Source: Microstegium vimineum
Lineage: Eukaryota; Streptophyta; Magnoliopsida; Poales; Poaceae
Reading direction: 5' to 3'
DNA: 64,000 bases
Assembly (NCBI GenBank): GCA_022036555.1
Contig: CM039129.1
Location: 36,300,051-36,364,050, forward strand
Shown here: one piece after another, positions 22,763 to 34,581 of the stretch
How the letters are laid out: every line of letters starts with the position of its first letter
How positions within the stretch are numbered: the stretch's first letter is position 1
Translations under genes and position numbers: made by a program
The notes under the pieces: model-generated
The model's input: the letters and a program-made list of their open reading frames with translations, nothing else
What the model was told of the DNA's origin: nothing
Databases searched by the model: none

Positions 22763-24680
22763 TGCGAACACATGGTTGATATGTGCCCATGATGTTCAGT
22801 TTTGATGATGAGTGATTGACCAACACATGAGTGTTTCAGTTTGAGCGGTTACTTCTAACCTCTTTGCGAAAGCAAATGTGTGCCTGTCTATCGGCTTGTG
22901 GTGTGCAGGTGCTATGCCTAGTGACAGTGGTCAATGGCGTGGAGAAGGTCGAGTAGAGGCTTGCCGTGCAGATGGACTGAGAGCGGTGAAGGGCGGAAGC
23001 GGGGCTCGGACTGAGGGACCATGAGCGCCGGCAGACTAGCTGTGGTGGCTAGTACTTGGCACCGGCGAGTGCGAGAAGACATGGAGGTAGACCGAGTCGA
23101 CCAAGTCAATACGGTGGACGCGCGAGTCGAGCGGAGGCTCAGGGGACTCGGAGTCCGATCGGGCGAAGACAAGGTGGCTCGCGTCGAGTGGTTTGATGGT
23201 TTGGGCCTCAAAACCATCCGCGTCGGTTTTCGAGTTTGGGCCGCAAAACTCGGGGTTCGGTAGTTGAGCGGAAAGCTACCGGTGGCGGGTTTCGCGGGTT
23301 TGGGCCTCAAAACCCGGGCGGAGCTTCCAAGGAAGCGGGGATGGCACGTGGTGGAATCCTGGAGGTTGCGTCGAGGCGACGGCAACTCCTGGCAGGAAGC
23401 GGGGCCGTCCATTCAAATCGAGGGAGATATTTACCGAAGCTTGGACTGCAATGCTTAGGCTAGGTAGTTCACTCATTGTATCTAGGGGGGTCTTTGGGAA
23501 ATAGCCAAAGCCTCTAATAAATAGAGGATGAAGGGGTATCCTCATCCTATCTCTTGAACCCTAATCATTTTGCCCCAACTCTCTCTCTCTCCCTAACCTC
23601 TCTCTAGTTCATGAGATCCCTAGGTTGATCTCACCAACCTTTGTAAGAACTCGAGTTTGTTGAGAGGAATCGGAGGCCGTAACCTCCGTAAGCCATGGCG
23701 ACTTCGATTTCGTGATTGTGTCTCGTTTTGCTTGTGCTCTTCGCGTTTTTGCTTTTGCTCGCTTTTTCCCGAGATGATTTCTCTTTGTAGGGAGTAGCTC
23801 TTGCAAATCCGTTTGAATCAAGTTGTTCGTATTCGTGAGGAGCATCATTGCACCGAAGGATCCATCCTCAAACCTCTTGAGTACGCAGATCGGGCGATTT
23901 CTTTGCGTCGTTCTTCGTTTTCCCTTTTCTCCCCCAAATCCGAGTGTTCCCACTCATCCGATCCAAATTGAGCGATGATTTCTTCGGGATAGCTCCCCAA
24001 CTGCACTAGGATCATGCCTACAAAGTTTGGTTGCAGTTGGTGATCATTTGGTCGAGATTTGGGAAGATTTGGCGGAGGAAATTCGCTTTTCGGGGTTTCT
24101 GTACGTTTTTCGGGGGCGTCGGACGCTCCGAGGGTTTTGCGTCGGACGCTGGTGCGTGCTGACGTCAGCGTCCGTCGCTCGGTGTGTCTGAGATTTTGGT
24201 TTGGCGCCGGACGCACCTCAGGGTCCGTCGCCGACCGTCCGTCGCCTCTGTTGTTTCTGAGTTTCTGTCTGGTTCTCTGGAAGGCCGACGGACGCTCGCC
24301 TAAGCGTCCGTCGCGCAGCGTCCGACGCTAACGGACGCTCACCCAAGCGTCCGTCGCCCAGCGTCCGACGCCCTGCCTTCAGCTTCTCCTCTACAGGGCT
24401 CTCTGGAAGGTCGACGGACGATCTACGCCTAGCGTCCGTCGCCTAGCTGTCCAGCGTCCGTCGCCTGTTTTTCTGGTTGTTTTGCTTAGGGTTTTTGCCT
24501 CTCTCTCATAGGGGTTGAGAACTCTTTCTTGGGGGTTTCCGGTGAGTTTTCCTCCACTGCCGGTGACCTCTCATTTCTCCAACAACTGGGTTTGGCTTTT
24601 GGGAAGAGTGGCCCGAATATTTCAAGAGAAATTTGAGGCTCCCATTCACCCCCCCTCTGGTCGCCGTTCTCAGTCCTTCA
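22763..24680 (+). repeat. Element C 5' LTR, 1918 bp
   Basis: Begins TGCGAACACATGGTTGATAT and ends CGTTCTCAGTCCTTCA. The last 102 bp recur at 25814-25918. Its 3' third holds a cluster of GCGTCCGTCG / CGACGGACGC words (24110-24470) in both orientations, and a CT-rich stretch near 23580. No coding capacity is called. Confidence 0.88.
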
Positions 24681-24682
24681 AT

Positions 24683-24697
24683 TGGTATTAGAGCCGG
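24683..24697 (+). other. Primer-binding site of element C
   Basis: TGGTATTAGAGCCGG, two bases after the LTR, is a near match to the initiator-Met-tRNA primer site TGGTATCAGAGC used by most plant Copia elements. Confidence 0.85.
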
Positions 24698-24743
24698 TTA
24701 AGGATCATTCCACCTTAAATGGTTCTTGATCTGCGAAGGCGAC

Positions 24744-25795
24744 ATGGAGCGAGGTGTTGGCAAACCTCCGTTCTTCGATGGAACGAATTTCGCCTATTGG
24801 AAGGTGCGCATGTCCGCTTACCTTCAAGGGCTTGATTCGAAGATCTGGGAGATTTGTGAGAATGAGGACTACGTGGTTCTTGGCGCTCGGATCACTGAAC
24901 TCCAAGCTACGCAAAATGTTCAAACGCAAGAGCCCGTAGCATCCTCTTCTCGAGTTTGTCTCTTCCTGAGTTTGAGCGGGTTTCGAGTCTCACTACGGCA
25001 CGAGAGATCTGGCAAACACTTGTGCGATATCATGAGGGCAACCCTCAGATCAAGTCCAAACTCTTCGACACGTACCGTAGGGAGTACGAGAACTTCGTTC
25101 AGTTGGCCGGCGAATCTGTTGACGGGATGTTCACTCGCTTCCAATCTATCGTCAACAAGATGCGTGCTAATCGGACCAACTTGCCTTATGATGATCATGA
25201 GATGGCTATCAAGCTTTTGCATGCTCTTGATCGGAAGGTATGGGAGATGAAGGTGGCTGCCATCCAGGAGTCACCGGGCTATGACGCCCTGACCGTGGAC
25301 GAGCTATTTAGCAAGCTCAAGTCCTCGGAGATTGACCACCAGACCCGGGCCAAGCTTGAGAACCCGTCGAACCTATCCATGGCGTTGGTTTCCGGCCCCG
25401 GCGGTGTGTCTTCTTCTTCCTCTAACCCTTCACACTCTTCGTTCGCTTTGTCTTTGATGTCTGTGACAGAGGAACAAGTGGAGGCGCTTGGAGATGATGA
25501 GCTGGCTTTGGTCATCACCAAGTTCTCACGGTTTCACAACAACCGTTTGAGCCGTCGGCGTGGTGGCTCAGCCAAGGGGTGCTACCGTTGCGGTGATGAG
25601 GATCACTTCATCGCAAACTGCCCCAAGAAAGCTGCGGGTGACTTCACCAGGAGCAAGGACAAGCGCGAGCACCGCTTTGAGGACAAGCACAAGGCCAAGG
25701 GCGGCTACAACCGAAAGTCCTCCAAGAAGGTGATCGACAAGGTGAAGGCCAAGCACCGAGCCTTCCTCGCCTCCCTCAGCGACGTTGAAATTTGA
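24744..25795 (+). pseudogene. gag: Element C gag (Copia type, Retrotran_gag_2 family), frameshifted
   Basis: MERGVGKPPFFDGTNFAYWK opens the typical Copia gag N-terminus. The frame breaks near 24945-24960, where the conserved stretch between DYVV and LTTAREIWQTL is disrupted, then continues to 25795 with REYENFVQLAGESVDGMFTR and a CCHC zinc knuckle, CYRCGDEDHFIANC (25581-25622). It ends at TGA 25793-25795, right at the internal deletion, so protease, integrase and RT are absent. This copy is not functional. Confidence 0.88.
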
Positions 25796-25813
25796 GGAAG
25801 AGTGGCCAAGTGC

Positions 25814-25918
25814 CCAACAACTGGGTTTGGCTTTTGGGAAGAGTGGCCTGAATATTTCAAGAGAAATTTGAGGCTCCCATTCACCCCCCCCCCTTTGGTC
25901 GCCGTTCTCGGTCCTTCA
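25814..25918 (+). repeat. Element C 3' LTR remnant, 105 bp
   Basis: Matches 24579-24680 almost base for base (CCAACAACTGGGTTTGGC ... GTCCTTCA), with a longer C run. It is all that is left of the 3' LTR after the internal deletion. Confidence 0.92.
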
Positions 25919-26735
25919 AATTCCATCGACCGAAGAGCTCAGGAAGATCAGGTACTGCAAGTGGCACAATGCAACTTCGCACAGTACCAATGACTGCAAA
26001 GTATTCAGGCAGCAATTGCCGTCAGAAATTGAATCTGGACGCATCAAATTTGAAAATTCTAAAGTCCAGAAACCGATGAAGATTGATCAGCACCCGTTTC
26101 CAAATAATATGGTGGAAGCTAGCAGAAAAACTAAAGTGCTGACATCGGAAGCTGCCAGGAAGAATGCATCGGTAGATCATAACCATCAAGTAGCTGAACG
26201 CAACGAGAAGAGGTTTGTCGATGACAGAAAGGGCAAGAAAGTTGCCGATGCGAGTAACAGTGCCAAGAGGGCTCCTGGTGTTATAATCACGCATAAGCAG
26301 CCAAGGCAAGAGTATCGGCAATTGCAGAAGGAACGATATCGGCAGGAAGAAGAAGAACACCAAGAATGGCTTTGTCATAAAGACCACTGGAAGTGTCCCT
26401 TCTTCGTTCACTATTGGGAAGAAGGCATCAAACTACCCACTGCCGATAATTATCCTGAATGCAATGGGTACTACACTGCCGATCGGTCAGGTAAGAAACC
26501 TTGTTTTGATGATCGAGCATCTAGGTTTGCCAAGCCGCTCAGAGAGAAGAGATCGACACATGACCGACTGGGGGGCAAGCTCAGCGCGCATAACCGGCTT
26601 GGCAGGCGTGTTGATCAAGAGGAGCTTGAGGAGATGGCTAATGCAAGAGTGCCCGATGAAGAAGTGCTCTCCAGAGATCCAAACATCGGGAGAAGAGCCG
26701 ATGCAAGCAATGGCAAGCAACATCAGCCTGTCTGA

Positions 26736-27554
26736 AAAACCAAGCTCCCTCAGTGGTGCCCTAAGGGTCTAACACAGACTCAGAAAAGGAGAATCCAGCA
26801 CGAACGCCAAGGCGACTTATATGACAGTGAAACTCCTTCAAGGGAAAAACAGTGGAGGCCAAAGCGCAAGGATAGGGATCCATCGCCAGAAATCAATATG
26901 GTTGTCATATTGCCGATGGAGTTCATGGCGCCTGTCAGCGATGATGAAGAAACTGCTGAAATGGCACAATTGGTGTTGGATCCTATGGCAGCTATCTTTG
27001 AGAAACCTACCGATGATGAAAGGAAGCATCTAAGAGCTCTGTTCGTTAAAGGCAAAGTGGACGGATAGCCTGTGACAAAGATGCTGGTGGATGGTGGGGC
27101 GTCAATCAACATAATGCCATATGTCATGTTCAGAAAGCTTGGAAAAGGCGACCAAGACTTAGTCAAAATGGACATGAAGCTCAAAGATTTTGAAGGTAAT
27201 GTGTTGCCAACTATGGGAGCCGTATGTGTTAAGTTAACCATCGGCAGCAAAACTTTGCCGACAACATTTTTTGTAATAAGTGGCAAAGGCACCTACAACT
27301 TGCTCCTAGGAAGGGATTGGATCCACGCCAATTGTTGTATCTCTTCTACCATGCATCAGAGCCTTGTGCAGTGGGTCGGAGACAAGATTGAAGTCGTCCG
27401 AAGTGAGGCCCCATCGATCGTTGCGTCGGCAGAATCGGAAACTTATGAGCAGACCAGGTGCATATCCGGTGAAGCTTGGGACACAGAGTTCCTCAAAGTT
27501 GCCGATTACCACATCACACCGATCCAAGCAGTCGGTCCTGAAGAAGAGTTTTAA
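26736..27554 (+). pseudogene. Element B protease region
   Basis: Continues in frame after the TGA at 26733. The aspartic protease signature MLVDGGASINIMP lies at 27081-27119, with the later hydrophobic-Gly block TYNLLLGRDWIHA. A TAG at 27067-27069 stands where Gln (CAG) is expected just before the active site, and the frame closes with TAA at 27552. Retropepsins cut the Gag-Pol polyprotein during particle maturation; here it cannot be made as part of that polyprotein. Confidence 0.85.
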
Positions 27555-27580
27555 TGGATCGGTTCGCTGATGATTGAAAA

Positions 27581-29694
27581 TTGGGACAGGCCTTCACATC
27601 TGCCGATGATTTACTCGAGATAGACATCGGCGATGGTAGTAAACATAGGCCTACTTTTATTAGTGCTAAGTTAGATTCCCAATGTAAACAACAGTTAACT
27701 GATTTATTAAAGGAATATAAAGATTGTTTTGCTTGGGATTACACAGAGATGCCTGGTTTAGACCGATCGATAGTCGAGCATCGGTTACCTATTAAGTCTG
27801 GTTTCCAACCACATCGGCCACCTGCACGCCGATGCAATCCTAATATTTTACCTGACATTAAGGCTGAAATTACAAAGTTAATTGAAGTTGGATTTATTCG
27901 GCAATGCCGATATGCCGAATGGATTTCTAATGTGGTTCCTGTTTACAAGAAAAATGGAAAACTTCGTGTTTGTATTGATTTCAGGAATCTTAACAAGGCT
28001 ACGCCGATGGATGGTTACCCGATGCCCGTTGCCGATCTGCTGATTGATTCTGCCGCTGGACATCAAATTATTAGCTTCATGGATGGTAATGCTGGATATA
28101 ATCAGATATTTATGGCTAAAAAGACATATCCAAGACTGCTTTTAGATGTTCAGGTCACGTCAGTTTATTTGAGTGGGTTGTCATGACTTTTGGCTTGAAG
28201 AATGCCGGTGCTACTTATCAGAGAGCAATGAATTTCATCTTTCATAAGTATATCGGCACGATAGTCGAAATCTATATTGATGATGTTGTGGTTAAGTCTG
28301 GAGATTTTGGGAAGCATCTTGCTGATTTGCGAAAAATATTCGAATGCACAAGGGAGCATGGGTTGAAGATGAATCCTAACAAGTGTGCATTTGGTGTATC
28401 GGCAGGTTAGTTTCTGGGTTTTATGGTGCATCAGAGAGGCATCGAGATCGGCAGAAAATCTATTGATGCAATTAATAAGGTGGTTGCTCCTACAAACAAG
28501 ACTGAGCTGCAATCCTTGATCGGCAAGATTAATTTCATTAGAAGATTTATATCCAACTTATCTGGTAAGATTAAATCTTTTAGTCCATTGCTGAAGCTGA
28601 AAGCCGATCAAGAGTTTTCATGGAAAGAAGAACAACAGTTAGCCTTGAAGGAGATCAAGAGGTATTTGGTAAACCCTCCAGTCTTGGTTCCACCTCAACA
28701 CGGAAGGCCTTTCAGGTTATATTTGTCTGCCGATGACAGTGTTATCGCATCAGCCTTGATTCAAGAATTTGAAGGAAAAGAACGTGTGATATATTATTTG
28801 AGCAGGAGGTTGGTAGATGCTGAGACCAAATATTCGGCTATAGAGAAATTATGTTTATGTTTATATTTCTCTTGCATAAAATTAAGGCATTATTTATTGT
28901 CGGCTGAGTGCGCGGTTATCTGCAAAGATGATGTGGTTAAATATATGCTGTCAATGCTGATATTAAGTGGGAGGATCAGTAAATGGATTCTAGCGCTTTT
29001 AGAGTTTGATTTAAGGTATGAATCGGCTAAGGCAGTTAAGGGTCAGGTGATGGCTGATTTTGTCACTCAGCATTGCAATGTAATAAGCTCTGTAGAGATT
29101 GCTCCTTGGATTTTATTCTTTGATGGGTCTACATGCAAAGAAGGGGCAGGTATCGGCGTTCTCTTTATTTCACTTCGAGGACGGAAGTATGAAATTTCGT
29201 TGCCGATTGTTGCTACATCGACCAACAATCAGGCTGAATATCAGACCTTAATAAAAGGGTTGGAATTACTCAGAGAAGTGCGTGCCGATGCCGTTGAAAT
29301 CTTTGGCGACTCTATGTTGGTGATCAAGCAATTGACTGGAGTATATGAATGCAGAAGTGAAGTGTTGATTGCACACCATGAGAGGTGTTTACGATTATTG
29401 AAGGAATTCAAAGAGTACTGCCTTGAGCATATTCCTAGGTTGCATAACGAAGAGGCCAATCGGTTGGCACAGAGTGCTTCAGGATATCAGCCGATTCAGG
29501 AAGTCATGACATCGGTAATGGTTGCCGATGATTGGAAAAAGGAAATTGCCGATTACTTAAGGGACCCGTCTAAGAAGGTTGAGAGACGTCTAAGGTTCCA
29601 AGCTACCAAGTACGTGCTCCTTGATAATGAGTTGTATTATCGTACAGTTGATGGAGTCTTGCTCAAATGCCTTGGTAAACAGGAGTCAAAATAG
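27581..29694 (+). pseudogene. Element B reverse transcriptase and RNase H
   Basis: RT motifs run in order: PMPGLDRSIVEHRLP-like entry (read as EMPGLDRSIVEHRLPIKSGF), SNVVPVYKKNGKLRVCIDFR, FMDGNAGYNQI, then after a frameshift near 28115-28150 MTFGLKNAGATYQRAMNF and the catalytic YIDD (28273-28284). A TAG at 28408-28410 replaces Gln in SAG-stop-FLGF. The connection domain follows, then an RNase H with FFDGSTCKEGAG, an NNQAEYQTLI Glu and GDSMLVIKQL Asp (29120-29330). The catalytic residues are kept, but the frame is broken at least three times. TAG at 29692 ends this frame. Confidence 0.88.
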
Positions 29695-30789
29695 TTGATG
29701 GGCAAAATCTATGAAGGTGTGTGTGGAGCGCATCAATCGGCATTCAAAATGAAGTGGATGATTAGGCGGAATGAATATTATTGACCGACCATTCTTGAAG
29801 ATTGTTTCAACTATTTTAAAGGATGTCAAGATTGTCAGAAGTTTGGTAATGTCCAGAGGGCACCTGCATCGGCAATGAATCCTATAATCAAGCCTTGGCC
29901 GTTTAGAGGATGGGCTATTGATCTCATCGGCCAAATTTATCCGCCGTCAAGCAAGGGGCATAAGTTTATACTCGTTGCTACCGATTACTTCACTAAATGG
30001 GTTGAGGCAATTCCTTTGAAGAAGGTAACATCGGCAAACATGGTAGATTTTGTAAAAGAACATATTGTTTACCGATTCGGTATTCCTCAAACTATTACTA
30101 CCGATCAAGGAACCATGTTCACATTGGGAGAGTTTGATGAATTTGTTGCTAGTATGAGGTTCAAGATATTAAATTCTTCTCCTTATTATGCCCAAGCTAA
30201 CGGTCAGGCTGAAGCAGTTAATAAAGGACTTATTAAGCTTATCAAACGCAAAATTGAAGAAAACCCTAGAAGGTGGCATACAGTGTTAAATGAAGCCCTA
30301 TGGTCATATCGGATGGCTTGTCATGGTGCAACCAAAGTTTCGCCGTATCAGTTGGTCTATGGACACGATGTTGTCCTGTCTTGGGAAGTTAAAACTGGTT
30401 CCAGGTGTTTATATTTTCAGGATCAATTGACAGCCGATGAATATGGTACTCTTATGAAGGATGAGTTGGAAGACTTAGCAGGTCATCGGTTGAGGGCTTT
30501 GATTAGCATTATAGAAAACAAGAAAAGGATTGCCATATGGTATGATAAGAAGGTGAAGGTGAAGCAATTTTCCGATGGCGATCTGGTATGGAAGTTGATT
30601 TTACCGATTGGGACTAAGAGTTCTAAGTTTGGAAAATGGTCTCCTAATTGGAAAGGTCCTTATCGGATAAAACAGTCTGCTCCTGGCAATGCTTATATTT
30701 TAGAAACTCTCGAAGGAGTTGCATTCTCCAGAGAAATCAACGGTAAATACTTGAAGAAACATTACCCTAGTATTTGGGTAGACGCATAG
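29695..30789 (+). pseudogene. Element B integrase
   Basis: The zinc-binding region (EGVCGAHQS ... CFNYFKGCQDCQKF) is cut by TGA at 29782 where Trp is expected in YYWPT. The core keeps the DDE triad: Asp in GWAIDLIG, Asp in TTDQGTMF and Glu in ANGQAEAVNKG. The C-terminal part with WNWKGPYRI-like sequence (NWKGPYRIKQSAPGNAYILE) ends at 30789. Integrase would join element DNA to host DNA. The core frame from 29875 on is the longest undamaged part of B's pol. Confidence 0.9.
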
Positions 30790-30913
30790 GGTGCTCGTTT
30801 GAATGCCGGTGAAAGAGAAAGTTATAAAACATCGGTAAAAGCGTACTGACTTATATTACAGAGCAAAATCGAGTGTTACTGTTACATTTGCCGATATGAT
30901 GAATTGTAGCAAA

Positions 30914-33900
30914 TTACAACAAGGATTGGATAGCTGATATCGCACGCAGGCGAATTTGCTCTATTTCTTCCATCTCCTTGGCATCATCATCGGCAGACGC
31001 TTCGATCGGTTTGATCTTCTTCTTCAGCGCGATAGCTTGTCGGGCGTTTGTGTCCCTTTCTTGTCGAAGAGCTTTGATGGTATCGGGCAGCTGAGCTTTC
31101 TTCTGGTTAGCTGTGTTTAAAGCTTCTTCGACCCTTCTTAATTCGGCCTGCAGCTCTTCCCTTCTTGCCGATAGCTGAATTATTTCTTGCTCAAGATTAG
31201 CGTCGGAGGCTTCTACTTGGCCGATGCTCTTATGCTTCTCATCGGCAATTTACTTGAACTTGAGCATTTCCTCTGCAAGCTTGGACTGGGCGTTCCTATC
31301 GGCAATGCGGCGTGAGACCCGTTGGTATTGGAGTTGGCGGCTCTCGAGGAATGCTGCCTGGAAGAGGATTTCCTTTGTATCGGCAGACAGGTAGCCTTGG
31401 ATGTCTTTGAAAGCTGCCTTTGCTACAGTAGAATCTTGGATGAGCAGGGATGTGTCTTTTTGCAGCAAAGAGAGCAGTGTTTCAAGCTTAAATTTGACAT
31501 CTGCCGATAAAGCGGGAGCAGAGCTTTCTTCGTCTTCGTCTTCATCGGGAAGGTTGACGGCGAAGGAGAATAAGCTATCTGCTGGAACAAAGCCTTCTTG
31601 GTTTCCGTCTTCGTCAGGGAGGTTGATGCCAAAGGAAAACAAGCTATCGGGAGAGTCTTGGGCCTGAAAAGAAGAAAGTTAGAATTTGCCGATATGAGCT
31701 TATATTGCAGATTGTGACAGTCGGCTTACCATTTTGAAGCGGATTTCTTGCCTTGGGCTCGGGGAAGCAGCTGGTACGGCTTCGTCTTGGAGATCGGCAG
31801 CAGTTGCCGATGAACACGCTTCCGTAGGAGGAGCGGTTGGTGCTGTAGGTGCTGTTTCTGCTGCGGCGGCTGGCTCCTGTGGCGGTGATGTCGTTCCCTG
31901 ATCAGGGATTTTAGTTGGTGAAGGTGCCGATGCCGATGTCGCCTCCATTGTTGCAGCAGGTGGTGTTATCCCCTGGTCGGAGATGTTGTCCGTTGGCTGA
32001 TCAGGGGCAGGAGCCGATGATGGCTCTACTGTTGGTGCATCGGTGGCTGGAGTGGCTATCCTCAGACGCCTCTTCTTCCTCGGAGCAGCGGTTGGTGAAT
32101 CGGCCCGTTTTGGTTGAGAAGTCTGGGGGGCATCGACAGCGGGAGTTGGAGAAGTTTGAACATCTGGAGTAGCTGCCGATGACCTCGCTGCCTGAAATGT
32201 TTGATGCAAGTTATATAAAATAAATATTACCGATGAATAGTTTGTGATCGGTAAAAGTAAAAGTAAGACTTACCGCAAAAGCCCGCGCCAGGATGGCAGC
32301 AGCAGCCGATGGAGTGGTACTGGTCATTGCAGGCGTCGACCTTGGCTTCAGAGTGACCTTGGGGACCCTCTGAGGAGTGAAGGCAGCCAGTGTAGGAGCA
32401 TTATGGCCGATGATTGATATTGGGCTCATCACTCGGACACGGAAGGGCTTGCCACTCTTGCTCACTCGGGGAATTGGATCATCGACCTGTAGTAAGAGAG
32501 TCAGATACCGATGGTGGAAGTAAATAGTAAGATACATTGGGATAAAGAAACTTACTGCATCATCGGGGATGCCGTGATCGGCGTTGATCAAGTGCCGATA
32601 ATAATGTGATGACTTGGAAAAAAATTTGGCCACTCCATTCTTGCCACCAAGATTTGTACAATTCTGTCATGAATGATGTTGGTTCCCAGGAGGATAGGTC
32701 GATGTCTGATGTGTCGGCATCGGGAGGAAGGTTAACGACCTTGTTCCAGTCCATGGCGCTGGAGATAATTTGTCTTGGTTTTACTACTTTTGAGTAGCAG
32801 AGCTTGATCGGTAATTGGCCGAACGCCAATTGTCTTGCTGCTACCGATGGTTAATAAAACTCGAAGGTTGGAGGAGCATTCTTCCCAGTTCCGAAAATGT
32901 TAACTGGGATAGCTCGGGGAACGATATTGGCCTTCATGATTACTTCGTTTTGAGGCACATTCCAATCAGTAAGATTAAACAACAAAGGGAATTGGTTGTT
33001 CTCATCAACATAGGGCCACCAAAGCCGTTCTGCAACAGGGATTCCGCAGTAAAACTTTTGGAAGAACCTGCCGAATTGATCTTCATTGGCATCGGTTCCT
33101 GGCAGCACTATGATGGCTTCCCCAAAATTGAGTGGGGGACGAGTTGCCGATTCATCATCCTCATATTCATACTCTTCCGATATATCCCTTGGGAATTGCT
33201 GGTTGAACAGATCAAATTGAAGGACCTTGTACATATGTGCGTTCAACCACATATTCACAAACCACCAAGGACCTCCAAGGTTGCCGATAGGCTGACCTAG
33301 CAACAGTTTCTTGGATACTTGGTGTAGGAGATGGTATACTGATCCAAGAAGATATCGGCCGAGAGGAAGTCTTGTCCCATCGGCAAGAAGTTCTGCTACG
33401 GGGAGATGCATGGTGGTAGGTCCAACTGCTCTGCCACAGAAGATGAATTTTTGTAGCCACATATTCAAGAAGGTGGCGTGCTCCCTCTAACCTACCGATC
33501 CAGTCTTCTGGTATTCCTGGATGTAACCAGTCCAGCCGCCGATGTTGCGTGTATTCACTTTATACTCGGCTTTCCTGTTGAACAGTGCAGGGGTATCGGC
33601 AGAGGAAACATCTAGGCTGGTAAGCATATGCACATCGGCAAGGGTGGGGGTAGCAGATCCATGTCTGAATAGGAAAGCATTCATTCCATCGGACCAGAAA
33701 TAAGAAGCCGTCATCATCATATTCTCGTTCTTCTCCATATCGGCAATGGAGAGCCTGATGCACTGATCTAGGTTACGCTCTGACCAGTGGACTTGCTGTG
33801 TTCTAACTGTCCTAAGGTACCAGTTCTTCCATCCTTTGGTAGGCCTAGGCCATGAACGGAAGGCGTCTTTCCATAACCCTAAGCTAAAGCAGTCGGATCT

Positions 33901-34146
33901 GAAAGGGATGCGTCTAGCTTCAGCATTGATCAGATTGGTAGGGTCAGGATTTCCCATTGGGCCCAGGTAGTTGAAATTGGATTGTTCAATGGGGATTACT
34001 ACCTTGTTATACAGCTCCTAGATTTCAGAAAAAATCGAAGAAAGAAAGGGGAAAAGAATTACAAGATTGATGTGGGAGCGAAATTTGCAGGAGATAAAGT
34101 GAGGAAGGAACAGATTTACCTTAGGGACATCAAAGTTGATCGCCAT
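30914..34146 (-). pseudogene. Extra gene of element B, antisense to pol: plant mobile domain (PMD, PF10536-like) protein
   Basis: Start MAINFDVPK at 34146; a splice after it joins ELYNKVVIPIEQSNF near 34015. The PMD core (33950-32640) includes IPFRSDCFSLGLWKDAF, FLNMWLQKFIFCG, LPLGRYLLGSVYHLLHQ and GGPWWFVNMWLNAHM, the 'aminotransferase-like, plant mobile domain' pattern. Exon-like blocks downstream give a Pro/Thr/Ala-rich linker (32192-31730), two repeats of SLFSF-INLPDED type (31640-31530) and a Gln/Glu/Lys coiled coil ending at TAA 30914. In-frame stops: TAG near 33487 and TAA near 32851, plus TAA near 31250. PMD proteins include the host factors MAIN and MAIL1 of Arabidopsis and many copies carried by Gypsy elements. 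Its use to the element is unknown. Confidence 0.8.
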
Positions 34147-34565
34147 TGGTGCTGTTCGAGATTTGTTGGAGGAAGATGCCGCTACTTGAGTTCACGGACT
34201 GTTCTTTGGAGTCACTGCTGGGGTCGCCGCCAAGGTTGAAGACGCCGAGGTTGAAGACGGAGACAGGTGAAAAGTGAAAGTAGGCCCAGAGTAAAAAGCA
34301 GATTGGACTGTGGTAACTTTTATAAGCTTGGTCAGGGGTATTTTGGAATTTTTGCTCGTACTGTACAGGAATATGGAAGGGCATACGATGGATGTGCGCG
34401 ATAATCAAGGAGATATAATTGGATTTGCAACTGTTTGTGCTATAGTCGAGGAATTTTATTAATAAATTGCAGTTCTGCGCACGGAGATCGAGGAAGTTGT
34501 GCAGTTATCTCGGAAGGAACGGCTACAGTAGAGAGAATTTCAGCGCGTAAAATATTATACACTCC

Positions 34566-34581
34566 GAAATTGGGGGGCATG
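34566..34581 (+). other. Polypurine tract of element B
   Basis: GAAATTGGGGGGCATG lies directly before the 3' LTR, where the plus-strand DNA primer is expected. Confidence 0.75.

Larger units (their letters stand above)
22763..25918 (+). mobile_element. Element C: Ty1/Copia remnant (5' LTR, gag, 105 bp of 3' LTR) nested in B's gag
   Basis: A 5-bp target duplication AATTC (22758-22762, 25919-25923) and TG...CA ends define the element exactly, and removing it rejoins B's gag. The 5' LTR is 1918 bp, yet only the last 105 bp of the 3' LTR remain. Pol is wholly missing. Because new insertions have two equal LTRs, the deletion must have followed insertion. The gag type identifies Copia. Confidence 0.9.
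20690..26735 (+). pseudogene. gag: Element B gag, broken and split by element C
   Basis: Start MGDHTDINQRNVIEVSEADL at 20690. A Gln/Pro/Ser-rich N-terminus is followed by the Retrotrans_gag core (about 21970-22700) with PDFTKFSGQDDTSTMEHINR, ITWVDLEKQFHKYFF and LRQRNDESVKNFVQRLQD. The frame shifts between 21420 and 21466. TGA interrupts it at 22120-22122, inside IQ-stop-GEAASREELK. Element C splits the gene after APNQVI; it resumes at 25924 with STEELRK and a zinc-knuckle-like CKWHNATS...C motif. A further in-frame TGA at 26733 separates it from the protease region, with homology continuing past the stop. Gag would form the particle that packages element RNA; this copy cannot make it whole. 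Confidence 0.88.
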
